Positions 17,724 to 27,157 are shown, numbered from the stretch's first letter. The stretch: 64,000 nucleotides of DNA from UKL13-2 sp031414695 (GCA_031414695.1 JANNWG010000005.1:1-64000); one strand, 5' to 3'. Numbers and translations: made by a program. The notes: a model not told the origin generated them from the sequence alone.

Positions 17724-19010
17724 ATGACAAAAATGATGCATAGCCAGCGTAGAGATTTTATTAAAGTTAGCGGCGCCATTGCAGGCGCGAGCGCCATCGC
17801 AGGTTGCGCCAGTGTGAGCAGTGGTGGCAAAAGCGGACCAAAAGTCGTCATTGTCGGTGGCGGATATGGTGGTGCTACGGCCGCGAAGTACATCAAAATG
17901 TGGGGGCCTAATATTGATGTCACGGTGGTGGAGCGCAATACGTCATTTATCTCCTGCCCCATATCAAATCTTGTCTTAGGCGGCTCACAAACCATGGCTG
18001 ATATCACCATGAGTTACGACACGCTACAAAAAAAGTATGGCGTCAAAGTGGTAAGGGGCGAAGCCAGCGCCATTGATACTGAGAAAAAAGTTGTGCGCCT
18101 TGCCTCCGGCGATGCGCTACCTTATGACCGCGTGATCCTCTCGCCTGGCATCGACTTTATGTATGACGCACTGCCCGGCTTAAATAACGCCGATGCACAA
18201 GCCAACTATTTGCACGCATGGAAAGCAGGCGCACAAACAGTAGCGCTGCGTAAACAACTCACCGACATGCCCGATGGTGGCGTCTTTGCGATATCCATTC
18301 CCGAAGCGCCATACCGATGTCCGCCAGGCCCATACGAACGCGCCTGCCAGGTTGCTGATTACTTCAAAAAAGCGAAACCTAAATCGAAAGTATTAATTTT
18401 GGACGCCAATATGGATGTGACTTCAAAGCCAGGTCTGTTCAAAAAAGCTTGGGCCGAAATGTATGCGGGTATGGTGGAATATCGCCCGCAATCAAAGTTG
18501 CTGGATGTGGACACCAAAACCAGTACGGCCAAGCTGGAATTCGGTGACGAAAAAGTCAATGTTTTGAACGCGCTGCCGCCAATGAAAGCCGGCGCCATCG
18601 CCAACCCATTTATCACTGCAAATAAGCGTTGGTGTGAAATTAACTGGCTTACCTACGAAGCTAAAAACGTACCCGGAGTACATCTGCTTGGCGATGCCTT
18701 GCAGATCGCGCCACTGATGCCAAAGTCTGCACACATGGCAAATAATCACGGCAAAACATGTGCCGCTGCGGTGGTCGCACTACTCGCCGGTGAAGATGTC
18801 AATGCAAGCCCAACGCTCAATAACACCTGCTACTCGTTTGTCTCATCGGACAAAGTTGTGCACGTGGCCTCCGTACATAAATACGATACAAAAGATAAAA
18901 CCATGCGTACCGTGCCTGGTGCAGGTGGGGTATCCAGCGGTGCTAATGAGTTAGAAGCGCAATATGCTATGACGTGGGCAAAAAACATTTGGGCAGATTC
19001 GTTAGCCTAA
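17724..19010 (+). CDS. fccB: Flavocytochrome c sulfide dehydrogenase, flavoprotein
   Basis: Periplasmic FAD enzyme that oxidises sulfide and passes electrons to FccA. A twin-arginine signal (QRRDFIKVSG, residues 8-17) implies folded export with FAD. The FAD-binding motif VVIVGGGYGG is at 41-50. Cys78 (SFISCPISN) aligns by memory with the cysteine that binds FAD covalently in Allochromatium FccB. Cys199 (YRCPPGPYERA) and Cys369 (NNTCYSF) match the active-site disulfide pair. The long match to the family makes sulfide dehydrogenase more likely than a generic NADH oxidase. A strong terminator follows. Confidence 0.92.
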   Translation: MTKMMHSQRRDFIKVSGAIAGASAIAGCASVSSGGKSGPKVVIVGGGYGGATAAKYIKMWGPNIDVTVVERNTSFISCPISNLVLGGSQTMADITMSYDTLQKKYGVKVVRGEASAIDTEKKVVRLASGDALPYDRVILSPGIDFMYDALPGLNNADAQANYLHAWKAGAQTVALRKQLTDMPDGGVFAISIPEAPYRCPPGPYERACQVADYFKKAKPKSKVLILDANMDVTSKPGLFKKAWAEMYAGMVEYRPQSKLLDVDTKTSTAKLEFGDEKVNVLNALPPMKAGAIANPFITANKRWCEINWLTYEAKNVPGVHLLGDALQIAPLMPKSAHMANNHGKTCAAAVVALLAGEDVNASPTLNNTCYSFVSSDKVVHVASVHKYDTKDKTMRTVPGAGGVSSGANELEAQYAMTWAKNIWADSLA

Positions 19011-19034
19011 GTTTTTTACTTGTTTTTATACTGA

Positions 19035-19067
19035 AAGCCGCCAAGCGTTAAGCTGGCGGCTTTTTTT
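19035..19067 (+). terminator. Intrinsic terminator after fccB
   Basis: The stem aagccgccaagc / gctggcggctt with one bulged base and a small loop is followed by seven T. It ends the fccAB unit. Confidence 0.88.
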
Positions 19068-19123
19068 CGTTTAGGTCTGCACTTAGCGTTAGCCTAAACA
19101 CATCAACGCTGGCGGTTCATTAT

Positions 19124-22100
19124 CTACAGCATATTCAACGCAATACGCCGACCTGCACCAGGCACAACACAAGTGTATGTCAGTGGAGAGTTGGCTGCAG
19201 CTAATTGTTGCAGCGTGGCCTCGCTAATGGTTAGACCGCCCTTCATCAGCCACTGGTTATTGCCAATATATAAGCCAGAGTAACTATTACCGTCTCGAGA
19301 ATGGCGCACGATTAAGTCACAGCTTTTGCGCGGGCTGACAATAATAGCTTGCTGTTTTAGGGTTGCTAGCCTGGCATCAATAGTGGCACTGCGATTTGGT
19401 CGCCACGTAACTTGCTGACCCACCACAGGCAATAAGTTGGTATCCATTGCCATCATGAACGCCACCATTTGTGCGCGTGTAGTGGCAGCCGGTGCAGGGA
19501 AGCTAAAGACTGGATTACGAAAAAAACTATCGAGCGTATCAGTCGCGCCATCATTAGAAAAACCAAAGCCACGTATTTGCGGGCTGCCAGCTGCGGCGCC
19601 GCTTGTAGTGGTGGCAAACATGCCGATTTTTTCGACCATATTACGTAAGTGCGGCACCTTAAAATCTTCTGCAATGCGTGCACCTTCAAATGACATTAAG
19701 CCGCTAGTGCCAAATTGTTTATTGGCTTCATTCAAACGATGACAATCATTGCAGGTGGCAAGTCCGCCAATAATGGTGGGGCGATTAAAATAAACTTGTC
19801 GTCCGCTAAGCTGGTTTGGCGTGAGGCTATTGTCAATGGCGCGCACTGCGCTCGGTGGAACGGCGAGCGCCATCGCAAAATCTGTAAAGGCTTGCATATC
19901 GGCGTCACTTAGCGGTGCATTGCGACCGAGTAGGCTAACAAAGGCGGGGTTGAATTCTTTGAAAGCAGCCTCTTCAATGGACTCAACTTTGCCATCTACC
20001 ATTTTGCGATCAAGCCCTGTGCGGTCGCCCCGCCAATGCAATGGGCCGTTGCCCGTCATGCCGCGTAAAGTCTGTGTGCTCATCGGCCCTTTGAGCGGGT
20101 GAAATCGCAAGGTGCTCTTGATGCTAAAGCCAGCAATAGTGACATATGCATTTGGATTATTTGCTGTAGCCTCATCTGGATTGCCAAGATCCCAGGCAAG
20201 CTGATCGGTATTACCGAAAATATGGCAGCTTGCGCAAGAGGATGAACCGTTGGCAGAGCTGAGGTTGGCATCATAAAAAACGCGCCGACCAGACTTAACG
20301 CGCTGTGAATCTGGCGAAAATAACGCGACATTACTCACGACTGTCCTACGTTGTGTGTCAATCACACTCAATTTTTGTGCTACGTGTGAATACACATAAA
20401 GCCTCGTGCCATTCGCATTCAGCGCCAAGCCAGCCGGACCATCTGGCACGCTAATGTGCGTGCTGCTATCAGGACTAAAACGACTGCTAGATAATTGCGT
20501 CGAGGGTATGGCAGCAACCTTGGCTGAGCCTAATGCAGCGACATATAGCGTTTCACCATTGGGGCTAAATACCATGGCATTGGGCTGCGCGAGACTGCGA
20601 TTTTTTTCATTCGCAGCGAGCGTGGCACCCTGCGGCAGCGAAAAATCCAAATGTGCATTTAGGTGAACGGCGTCAACCCGGCCATTCGCTACGTTAACAG
20701 CGCTAATACGGCTCTCCGCCAAGCGGCCACGCACACTATTGCTACCATTGCGGCCACTGCCTTCAAAGCGTATTTGGTTTTGTGCCTCGGTATTGCTTAC
20801 ATATAGTTGCCCCGTGCTGGGATGCAACGCCATATTAAAAAGCGTTGTACCCACATGGCTTATTTGGGAAACCATTTTAGGCGGATTAGCATTCGCATCA
20901 ATCGCAAACACATCGTTATCTGGCAGGCTAAATCTGACACTACTTGAAAAATCACGCCCGGTCTCGTCGCGCCACGCACCAGCTGTGCCGTCAGCAGCAA
21001 TATCTTGACGCACAATTAACCCTGTTGACAGCGCAGTGAATCCATCGGTGCTGCGCGTGATGTTAGTCGGCTTCAAATTTGTCACCGCATCCGCACTCAG
21101 CCCTGTCGTGTTGTTGCCTGACATGAAGGCAGCCGCATAAACCAGGCTGCCACTCGCGTTAGTGACGAGGGCACGCGGCGTATCCGCGAATAAGGTCAAG
21201 ATACTTAGCGGATTGCCGTTAATCGAATCATCGAGGGCATTGGCATCAAACACCCAAACGTCAGCGCGCCCCGCGCCCGGCCTCACTAAATCGGCATCGC
21301 TAAAGTTAGGTTTATTTTGTCCGCGTGCTGCAGCAGTAATAAATGCGCGATTTTTAGCGGCGCCCGCAAATACAATATCTCTCGGTTCATCACCGACACT
21401 TAAACTTCGCAACACACGCGGCGTGCCATCAAGTCTGACCACGCTTACGCTGTCGGATAAATGATTGACAACCCACACTTCATTGCTATTACGCTCAGCT
21501 AGCGCGACCGGCTCCATCCCCACCGATACACTCGACGCCAAGCGAAGCGTATCACCCTCAACCGCATAAATCTCCAAACAATTTGCCTGTGCGTTTGCCA
21601 CATATAAGCGTTGCCCGTCAGCAGACAATTGAATTGGCCGTACAGGACCACTTTCAAATACCGTCACCGAAGCGGGTGCAGTATCAGCAGTTAAGCTATC
21701 GACGTTACTACCGCATTGAAACACCGGACGTGAGAGTGTTGTGCCAATACTCGCCTCAATATTCAATACTGGCGAGAAATCCATGCGAGACAAAACAGCT
21801 TGGTGCGTGGTGCCATTTAAGGTTGGCCTGATTGCGGCAAGCCGGTTACCGGTAAAACCAATATCGAGTGCACCCACGGTACTTGTTGTAATGCTCGCCC
21901 CAGCCCATGGACTATGCGGTGGTCTTCCGCCAGCAGTGCGATAGAGAGCGCCTTTGCAGTTGTCAACCGCGTTGTCAGCGGCAATCAGACAATTTGAGGC
22001 AACGTACCAGATTGGTTTGCCAGCCGCGTCGTAGGTGAAAATAACTGCAAACACATTGCCTGCTTGCTGCGTGAGTGTCATGCCCCAGCCCGATTGCTCG

Positions 22101-22612
22101 CTGTTCCACCACATGCCAGACGTGTCGTTTGCTGCCGAGTTTGGTATCGCCATACCGGCAACAACTGATTGCCGCACGATATTCTTGGAGCCAGCCAATT
22201 GACGAATGGTGAAATCAAAACGTCCCGTATTGCTATCGGTAAAAATAAATTTTCCCGTGCCAACATTGGTTACCCTAAGCCCATTTGCCGTCCAAGGTAC
22301 GCCAAGTGGCGTGCCGCCAATCACTTCAAAAATGTCTCCTGCACATCCGTCAGCAGTGGCAATACACGCGCTCATCACCAGCCAAGTAGGCTCACCCGCA
22401 TTGTCATAAGTGTAGTACGCCGCGAAAGTGGTTGTGCCCTGCTCGGTTAAGCTAAGTCCCCAACCTGGCTCATCTGGATTAAACCAAAGCCCCGTCAGAT
22501 TCGCGCGCGTGTCGTTTGCACGCGGCATCTGATGCTGCCCCATGGTCAGCCAGATCAGCAGTAGCACTATTGAAATAAAACCAACCATGAAGCGACGAGT
22601 TGAATAGGCCAT
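19124..22612 (-). CDS. Secreted propeller / di-heme peroxidase-like protein
   Basis: A 1162-aa exported protein with three parts, numbered from the ATG at 22612. First, a hydrophobic signal/anchor (about 7-24) is followed by two related modules (about 40-135 and 165-265), each with a GLW/GMWW..GWG..L..Q pattern. Second, a long region of YVTN-like beta-propeller repeats (about 320-770) includes VANAQANCLEIY and VWVVNHLSDSVSVV. Third, a cytochrome c peroxidase/MauG-like part carries two heme sites, CASCH near residue 790 and CNDCH near residue 950. A short extra domain closes the protein. It is probably a periplasmic or surface redox protein, but substrate and role are unknown. A TTG start at 22693 is less likely. 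Confidence 0.8.
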   Translation of the reverse strand: MAYSTRRFMVGFISIVLLLIWLTMGQHQMPRANDTRANLTGLWFNPDEPGWGLSLTEQGTTTFAAYYTYDNAGEPTWLVMSACIATADGCAGDIFEVIGGTPLGVPWTANGLRVTNVGTGKFIFTDSNTGRFDFTIRQLAGSKNIVRQSVVAGMAIPNSAANDTSGMWWNSEQSGWGMTLTQQAGNVFAVIFTYDAAGKPIWYVASNCLIAADNAVDNCKGALYRTAGGRPPHSPWAGASITTSTVGALDIGFTGNRLAAIRPTLNGTTHQAVLSRMDFSPVLNIEASIGTTLSRPVFQCGSNVDSLTADTAPASVTVFESGPVRPIQLSADGQRLYVANAQANCLEIYAVEGDTLRLASSVSVGMEPVALAERNSNEVWVVNHLSDSVSVVRLDGTPRVLRSLSVGDEPRDIVFAGAAKNRAFITAAARGQNKPNFSDADLVRPGAGRADVWVFDANALDDSINGNPLSILTLFADTPRALVTNASGSLVYAAAFMSGNNTTGLSADAVTNLKPTNITRSTDGFTALSTGLIVRQDIAADGTAGAWRDETGRDFSSSVRFSLPDNDVFAIDANANPPKMVSQISHVGTTLFNMALHPSTGQLYVSNTEAQNQIRFEGSGRNGSNSVRGRLAESRISAVNVANGRVDAVHLNAHLDFSLPQGATLAANEKNRSLAQPNAMVFSPNGETLYVAALGSAKVAAIPSTQLSSSRFSPDSSTHISVPDGPAGLALNANGTRLYVYSHVAQKLSVIDTQRRTVVSNVALFSPDSQRVKSGRRVFYDANLSSANGSSSCASCHIFGNTDQLAWDLGNPDEATANNPNAYVTIAGFSIKSTLRFHPLKGPMSTQTLRGMTGNGPLHWRGDRTGLDRKMVDGKVESIEEAAFKEFNPAFVSLLGRNAPLSDADMQAFTDFAMALAVPPSAVRAIDNSLTPNQLSGRQVYFNRPTIIGGLATCNDCHRLNEANKQFGTSGLMSFEGARIAEDFKVPHLRNMVEKIGMFATTTSGAAAGSPQIRGFGFSNDGATDTLDSFFRNPVFSFPAPAATTRAQMVAFMMAMDTNLLPVVGQQVTWRPNRSATIDARLATLKQQAIIVSPRKSCDLIVRHSRDGNSYSGLYIGNNQWLMKGGLTISEATLQQLAAANSPLTYTCVVPGAGRRIALNML

Positions 22613-22750
22613 ATGAATTTTTGTCAGAAAGTTTTGCTGGTATCGTTTTGTGCTGCAAAAGACATTTGTTTGTAGGTAACCTACTCTACTCAATTCACTT
22701 GACTATTGTCGAGATGTTGTTTGTAACAGAATTGGAAATTTTTACCTGAT

Positions 22751-23200
22751 TTATTTGGGACGGCTGATGGCATTTGTTTCATCGCTGTTAGGCCCGATCA
22801 AATCCCACTTGTTGCCATATAAGTCCACAAAGACGGCTACGGTACCGTACTCTTGAACAGAAGGCGGCCTAAGCCATGTCACGCCTTTGGCTGTCATGGC
22901 GTGATAATCGCGCCAAAAATCGTCCGTATTTAAAAACAAAAATACGCGCCCGCCCGCTTGATTACCCATACTTGCGATTTGCTCTGGCGTGACAGCTTTG
23001 GCGAGTAAAAAACAAGTTTCAGTCGTACCGCGCGGACGCACTCGCACCCAACGTTTACCTGGATAGCCGTTATGCCCGGCAGACATATCGGTGTCTTCAA
23101 TAAGTTCAAAGCCCACCACTTTAGTGTAGTAGTCGATGGCCTCGTCATAGTCGCGAACAACTAAGGCAATGGCTGAAAGATGTTGGCGCATAGATGACAT
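22751..23200 (-). CDS. VOC (glyoxalase-like) family protein
   Basis: Small metalloprotein of the vicinal oxygen chelate superfamily, with one beta-alpha-beta-beta-beta pair of modules. The N-terminal HLSAIALVVRDYDEAIDYYTKVVGFEL and the C-terminal AVFVDLYGNKWDLIGP are typical of glyoxalase/bleomycin-resistance-like proteins. Candidate metal ligands are His7 and an acidic residue near the C-terminus. The length of 149 aa is normal. Substrate cannot be inferred. Start may be ATG at 23200 or the in-frame ATG three codons later. Confidence 0.8.
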   Translation of the reverse strand: MSSMRQHLSAIALVVRDYDEAIDYYTKVVGFELIEDTDMSAGHNGYPGKRWVRVRPRGTTETCFLLAKAVTPEQIASMGNQAGGRVFLFLNTDDFWRDYHAMTAKGVTWLRPPSVQEYGTVAVFVDLYGNKWDLIGPNSDETNAISRPK

Positions 23201-23230
23201 TTAAAATAACGCGTTTATGAAAAAAATATA

Positions 23231-23295
23231 AAATCGCCTATTGGCGCGCATTTTCAGGCAAAAAACACCCAAGAAAGCCGTCAATACTAGCGTTT
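23231..23295. repeat. REP-like palindrome, copy C
   Basis: Left half aaatcgcctattggcgcgca and right half aagccgtcaatactagcg follow the family pattern. It lies in a 147-bp spacer, 3' of the GNAT remnant and 5' of the VOC gene. Confidence 0.65.
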
Positions 23296-23347
23296 TTGGA
23301 TTTAAATAAATAGCTTGAGGCATTAAATACGATGACGTGTTGCTATA

Positions 23348-23565
23348 TTAAGCCCGCTCAAAAGAACGTAGCGTGGTTATTTGCGTGAAGCCCATTTTTC
23401 TTAATACGGGCTGACTATCAGGGCTTGCCTCGACCGCTAAAAAACGCGTTTTATGTGCGCTTATGGAAGCAACACACGTATTTATGACCAGTTCAAATTG
23501 AGCTTGCGATGAGAAGCCGTTGGCAAGCTTGTTAGTTTGGACGATTACTAACAAAATTTTCACAG
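23348..23565 (-). pseudogene. GNAT acetyltransferase C-terminal remnant
   Basis: The minus-strand reading frame ending at 23348 encodes a stretch resembling the end of a GNAT acetyltransferase (TRFLAVEASPDSQPVLRKMGF, shortened here to key parts: VEASPDS and LRKMGF). No start or acetyl-CoA loop precedes it in frame. Upstream the same frame runs antiparallel in sense to nothing recognisable and collides with the small membrane protein gene. It is best read as a 5'-truncated relic. Confidence 0.5.
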
Positions 23566-23853
23566 CTATGAGCTGCCGCCAATTCCGATGAAAACAAATG
23601 GAAAGGCAATGCAACGAATAACCTTTGGGAAAAGTGCGCCAAGAACAACGCCTGAAACCAGTGAGCCGATCGCTAAGTAACCAATGCCAATAAGTGACAG
23701 CGTATGCGCTGGCGCCAGCGCAAAACCAGCGACAAGCCCAATGATGAGAAATGCCCATGCGCCACAAATTGCAGATGTTATGCGATCAGCCCTCGTGACT
23801 GGGGAATACCACCAAGTATTAAATCGCTCTTTTTTTGATGTGAAATAGCGCAT
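23566..23853 (-). CDS. Small membrane protein, unknown function
   Basis: A 95-aa protein with a charged N-terminus (MRYFTSKKERFNTWW), two clear hydrophobic segments (about residues 26-47 and 50-72) and a third near the C-terminus (82-93). It contains many Gly and Ala. No family is recognised. The hydrophobic pattern and the ATG start make coding likely, but the lack of a strong ribosome site leaves doubt. Confidence 0.5.
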   Translation of the reverse strand: MRYFTSKKERFNTWWYSPVTRADRITSAICGAWAFLIIGLVAGFALAPAHTLSLIGIGYLAIGSLVSGVVLGALFPKVIRCIAFPFVFIGIGGSS

Positions 23854-23986
23854 GACAATTTGAATCCTAACCCTTGGCTAAAAACACTGTGATTTCCTCT
23901 CATCAATTGACTGCTGGAGTTGTTTTGAGCCGCACGTTATCGTTCATACGCACCTACAAAAGTCTATTCACCATTACCAACTCCCA

Positions 23987-25492
23987 CTACTCCTCCACAA
24001 ACGCCTCTTCTCGTTTTTTGCGAATTGCCGGTAGCGCGATGATGACGAGCAGCAATACCGCCACTGCCAACAGTGAGGCCGATAATGGCCGCGTGAAAAA
24101 TAATGCCGCGTCGCCACGGCCGAGTTTCATCGCACGGACTAAGTTTTCTTCCATCATCGGGCCTAGGATGAAACCTAATAACAATGGCGCTGGCTCGCAA
24201 TCAAGCTTGATAAACAAATAGCCGAGCAGACCAAAGCATGCGGTGACGACGACATCAAACGGGCTATTGGATATTGAATAAACGCCGATGCAGCAAAATA
24301 CCAATATCGCCGGGTACAACAAGCGATAAGGCACGGTCAAAAGCTTGATCCAAATACCAATCAGCGGCAGATTCAAAATCACCAACATCAGGTTGCCCAC
24401 CCACATGGAAGCAATCATGCCCCAAAAGAGTTGTGGCTTATCAGTCATCACTTGCGGGCCAGGTTGTATGCCTTGAATAATCATGGCACCTACCATCAGC
24501 GCCATGACTGGGTTAGGCGGAATACCTAATGTGAGTAGCGGGATGAATGATGTTTGCGCAGCGGCGTTATTGGCCGCTTCAGGCGCGGCTACACCACGAA
24601 TGTCGCCCTTGCCAAATTGTGAGGCGTCTTTGGCGATTTTTTTCTCGAGCGTATAGGCGGAGAATGAGCCTAATACCGCGCCACCACCGGGCAAGATACC
24701 GAGTAGCGCACCTAATCCCGTGCCACGTAGCACCGCCGGAAAGGCGTCTTTAATATCTTGCATGGTAGGCATCAGGCTGCCAACGCGGTTAACAAAAATT
24801 TCGCGGCTTTCACCTTGTTCAAGATTTTTAATAATCTCGGCAAAACCAAATACGCCCATCGCCACCGCCACAAAGCCGATGCCGTCTGATAGCTCGCGTA
24901 TTTCAAAATTAAACCGCGCCATGCCGGTATTCACATCGGTGCCCACCATGCCGAGCAGCACGCCTAAAAATATCATCGCGATGGCTTTAATGACCGAGCC
25001 ATGCGCTAACACCACAGCGGCAATTAAGCCCAATGTCATCAATGAAAAATATTCCCACGGGCCAAATTTAAAAGCGATCTGAGCTAATGGTGGTGCTGCT
25101 ACGGCAAGCAATACCGTTGCTACGGTGCCTGCAAAAAATGACGCGAGTGCGGCGATGCCAAGTGCAGCACCAGCGCGACCTTTACGTGCCATTTGATAAC
25201 CATCAAGGGCGGTCACCACCGAGGATGACTCTCCCGGCAAATTCACCAATATCGCGGTGGTCGAGCCACCATACTGCGCGCCGTAATAAATGCCGGCCAA
25301 CATGATGAGCGCGTATTCGGCTTGCAAGCCAAACGTGACGGGTAACAGCATCGCAATAGTGGCAACCGGCCCTATGCCTGGCAATACGCCGATAAGCGTG
25401 CCGAGTATGCAGCCGATAAAACAATACATGAGTGCTTCAGGTGACAATGCCACACTAAAACCGAGTGCTAAATTAGCGAGTAGCGCTTCCAT
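23987..25492 (-). CDS. tctA: Tripartite tricarboxylate transporter, TctA permease
   Basis: Large membrane subunit of a TTT-family secondary transporter for carboxylates. The 501-aa length, the start ALLANLALGFSVALSPEALMYCFIGC, the GVLPGIGPVATIAMLLP motif and the YGGSTTAILVNLPGESSSVVT motif are diagnostic of TctA. About twelve membrane segments can be drawn. A purine-rich site (ggggagag) precedes the ATG. It follows tctB by 13 bp. Confidence 0.94.
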   Translation of the reverse strand: MEALLANLALGFSVALSPEALMYCFIGCILGTLIGVLPGIGPVATIAMLLPVTFGLQAEYALIMLAGIYYGAQYGGSTTAILVNLPGESSSVVTALDGYQMARKGRAGAALGIAALASFFAGTVATVLLAVAAPPLAQIAFKFGPWEYFSLMTLGLIAAVVLAHGSVIKAIAMIFLGVLLGMVGTDVNTGMARFNFEIRELSDGIGFVAVAMGVFGFAEIIKNLEQGESREIFVNRVGSLMPTMQDIKDAFPAVLRGTGLGALLGILPGGGAVLGSFSAYTLEKKIAKDASQFGKGDIRGVAAPEAANNAAAQTSFIPLLTLGIPPNPVMALMVGAMIIQGIQPGPQVMTDKPQLFWGMIASMWVGNLMLVILNLPLIGIWIKLLTVPYRLLYPAILVFCCIGVYSISNSPFDVVVTACFGLLGYLFIKLDCEPAPLLLGFILGPMMEENLVRAMKLGRGDAALFFTRPLSASLLAVAVLLLVIIALPAIRKKREEAFVEE

Positions 25493-25505
25493 TTGTTCTC
25501 TCCCC

Positions 25506-25964
25506 TTAACCTAGAAAAGCAGGCCAAATGGGAAAGGCTAATCCCAGCCCCTTCACAAAGACGAGCGTGCAACCAATTGCTAATATCGTCGCCGCAATGA
25601 GCTGCTCTTTTAACTTGAACTCATGCCCGCCAAATGAAGACACCAGCACCAGCATGACAATGCCAAGTACCAAGCCAATTGTTTTGACTAACAATCCAAA
25701 AAGAATCACGCCACCCAATATCCACAAAAGCGGTCGCCACGCAAATTTGCTGACGGCCTCGCCATCAGTCACAAATGCCTTAGCCATAATCACCAAACCC
25801 ATGATGGCTAATATCACCGCAATAGCCAACGGAAAAAATCCCGGCCCCATGCGCCGCGTATTGCCAATTGGATATTCATACACCTGAATCACAACGGCAA
25901 AAGTGATACCGATCGCGGCAAATAACACACCTGCCCAAAAATCTTTTGGATTGCGTAACTGCAT
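25506..25964 (-). CDS. tctB: Tripartite tricarboxylate transporter, TctB subunit
   Basis: Small four-helix membrane subunit of the TTT transporter (152 aa). The family pattern KDFWAGVLFAAIGI, RMGPGFFPLAIAVIL and a C-terminal GLGLAFPIWP is clear. The start at 25964 is fixed by a near-perfect Shine-Dalgarno (aggagg) just upstream, and an in-frame start at 25997 is rejected. No TctC binding protein is adjacent. Such transporters often use one of many unlinked Bug proteins. Confidence 0.9.
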   Translation of the reverse strand: MQLRNPKDFWAGVLFAAIGITFAVVIQVYEYPIGNTRRMGPGFFPLAIAVILAIMGLVIMAKAFVTDGEAVSKFAWRPLLWILGGVILFGLLVKTIGLVLGIVMLVLVSSFGGHEFKLKEQLIAATILAIGCTLVFVKGLGLAFPIWPAFLG

Positions 25965-26154
25965 GAAACCTCCTCTGGTTATTTTCAGCGTTTGCAACTC
26001 TTTTGAAGCAATGGCAAAACACGAAAAGCAACGTTATTGATGGTCAAAAACGTAGTGTCGTACTGTTTTTTTTATCATTTTTACTCACCGGATTGTAACC
26101 GTAATATTCAAATTGTCTTCGGCAGATTCACTTCAGTGTTGCATTTTTTCATGC

Positions 26155-26186
26155 GGCACTGCACCATAAAATGGCTATGCAGTGCC
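26155..26186. promoter_or_regulatory. Inverted repeat before EamA gene
   Basis: Perfect 9-bp arms ggcactgca and tgcagtgcc are separated by 14 bases and end 13 bp before the EamA start codon. It could be an operator or an mRNA hairpin near the ribosome site. No regulator is known. Confidence 0.4.
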
Positions 26187-26199
26187 ATAATGCTTATCT

Positions 26200-27087
26200 A
26201 TGCCAACCTCTCCATCTGCAACACCAAACACGTCCTTAGTCAGCGTCGCCCCCGCCCTATTTGTATTGCTCTGGAGCACCGGTTTTATTGGCTCACGCTA
26301 CGGCATACCTTATGCCGAGCCATTTACGTTGACCGCGTACCGTATGGCGATTGTGGTGGTATTACTCATGTTCATTGCCTTTTTATTTCAAGCACCATGG
26401 CCGCGTGGTTGGAAAAAGATCGCGCATATTGCGGTGGCCGGGTTATGCGTTCACGCGATTTACTTATCTGGCGTGTTGTATGCCATCACATGGCAACTGC
26501 CGCTCGGCTTTATCGCGCTTATCGCGGGCTTACAGCCACTATTAACAGCACTCATCTCACGCACGTTATTTGAAGAGCGATTACGTGCAAGCCAGTGGTT
26601 GGGAATCTTGGCGGGCTGCATCGGCGTGCTACTCGTAGTTGCAAGCAAATATGTCGATGGTGAAGTGCGCCTTGCTGCACTTATCGCCGCGGCAATTGCA
26701 ATGCTGGGCATTACCGTGGGCACGCTTTATCAAAAGCGTTTTTGTCATGACATGGATTTACGCACTGGCGGTGTGATTCAATTTGGCGCAACAGGCATTG
26801 TGGTGTTCGTGTTATCTTTCTTATTTGAAACCCGCACAGTAGTGTGGGCACCACAATTTATTTTTTCACTATTCTGGTTAGCCATTGTCTTGTCTCTCGG
26901 CGCCATATCGCTTTTGTATTTGCTCATTCGACAAGGCGCCGCCACTAAAGTCACCAGTCTCTTTTTCTTAACACCTGCGGTGACGGCCATCATGGCCTAT
27001 TTTCTGTTTAGCGAATCGCTATCGTGGTTAGCCATCGTTGGTTTAGGCGTATCGGCTTGCGGTGTAGCGCTGGTGAGTAAGAAATGA
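26200..27087 (+). CDS. EamA/DMT family permease
   Basis: Inner-membrane transporter of the drug/metabolite superfamily with ten predicted membrane segments in two EamA repeats. The N-terminal FVLLWSTGFIGSRYGIPYAEP motif and the GLQPLLTALISR.LFEERL segment are typical. Length 295 aa is normal. It is divergent from tctB. Substrate unknown. Confidence 0.85.
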   Translation: MPTSPSATPNTSLVSVAPALFVLLWSTGFIGSRYGIPYAEPFTLTAYRMAIVVVLLMFIAFLFQAPWPRGWKKIAHIAVAGLCVHAIYLSGVLYAITWQLPLGFIALIAGLQPLLTALISRTLFEERLRASQWLGILAGCIGVLLVVASKYVDGEVRLAALIAAAIAMLGITVGTLYQKRFCHDMDLRTGGVIQFGATGIVVFVLSFLFETRTVVWAPQFIFSLFWLAIVLSLGAISLLYLLIRQGAATKVTSLFFLTPAVTAIMAYFLFSESLSWLAIVGLGVSACGVALVSKK

Positions 27088-27089
27088 AA

Positions 27090-27145
27090 CACTAATAATG
27101 GCGGGCACTTTGGGCTATTTTTCATTGAAAGTGATCATCAATAGC
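27090..27145. repeat. REP-like palindrome, copy D
   Basis: Left half cactaataatggcgggcact is well preserved. The right half (aaagtgatcatcaatagc) is degenerate. It lies between the convergent EamA and lipoprotein genes. Confidence 0.6.
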
Positions 27146-27157
27146 CGAGTTTACAAA

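Noticed and set aside
22613..22693. TTG start of the large di-heme protein
   Set aside because: The extra 27 residues precede what looks like a complete signal sequence that begins at the ATG at 22612.
26037..26573. 178-codon plus-strand reading frame
   Set aside because: It overlaps the EamA gene in another frame and its sequence lacks any family or membrane pattern. It is a shadow.
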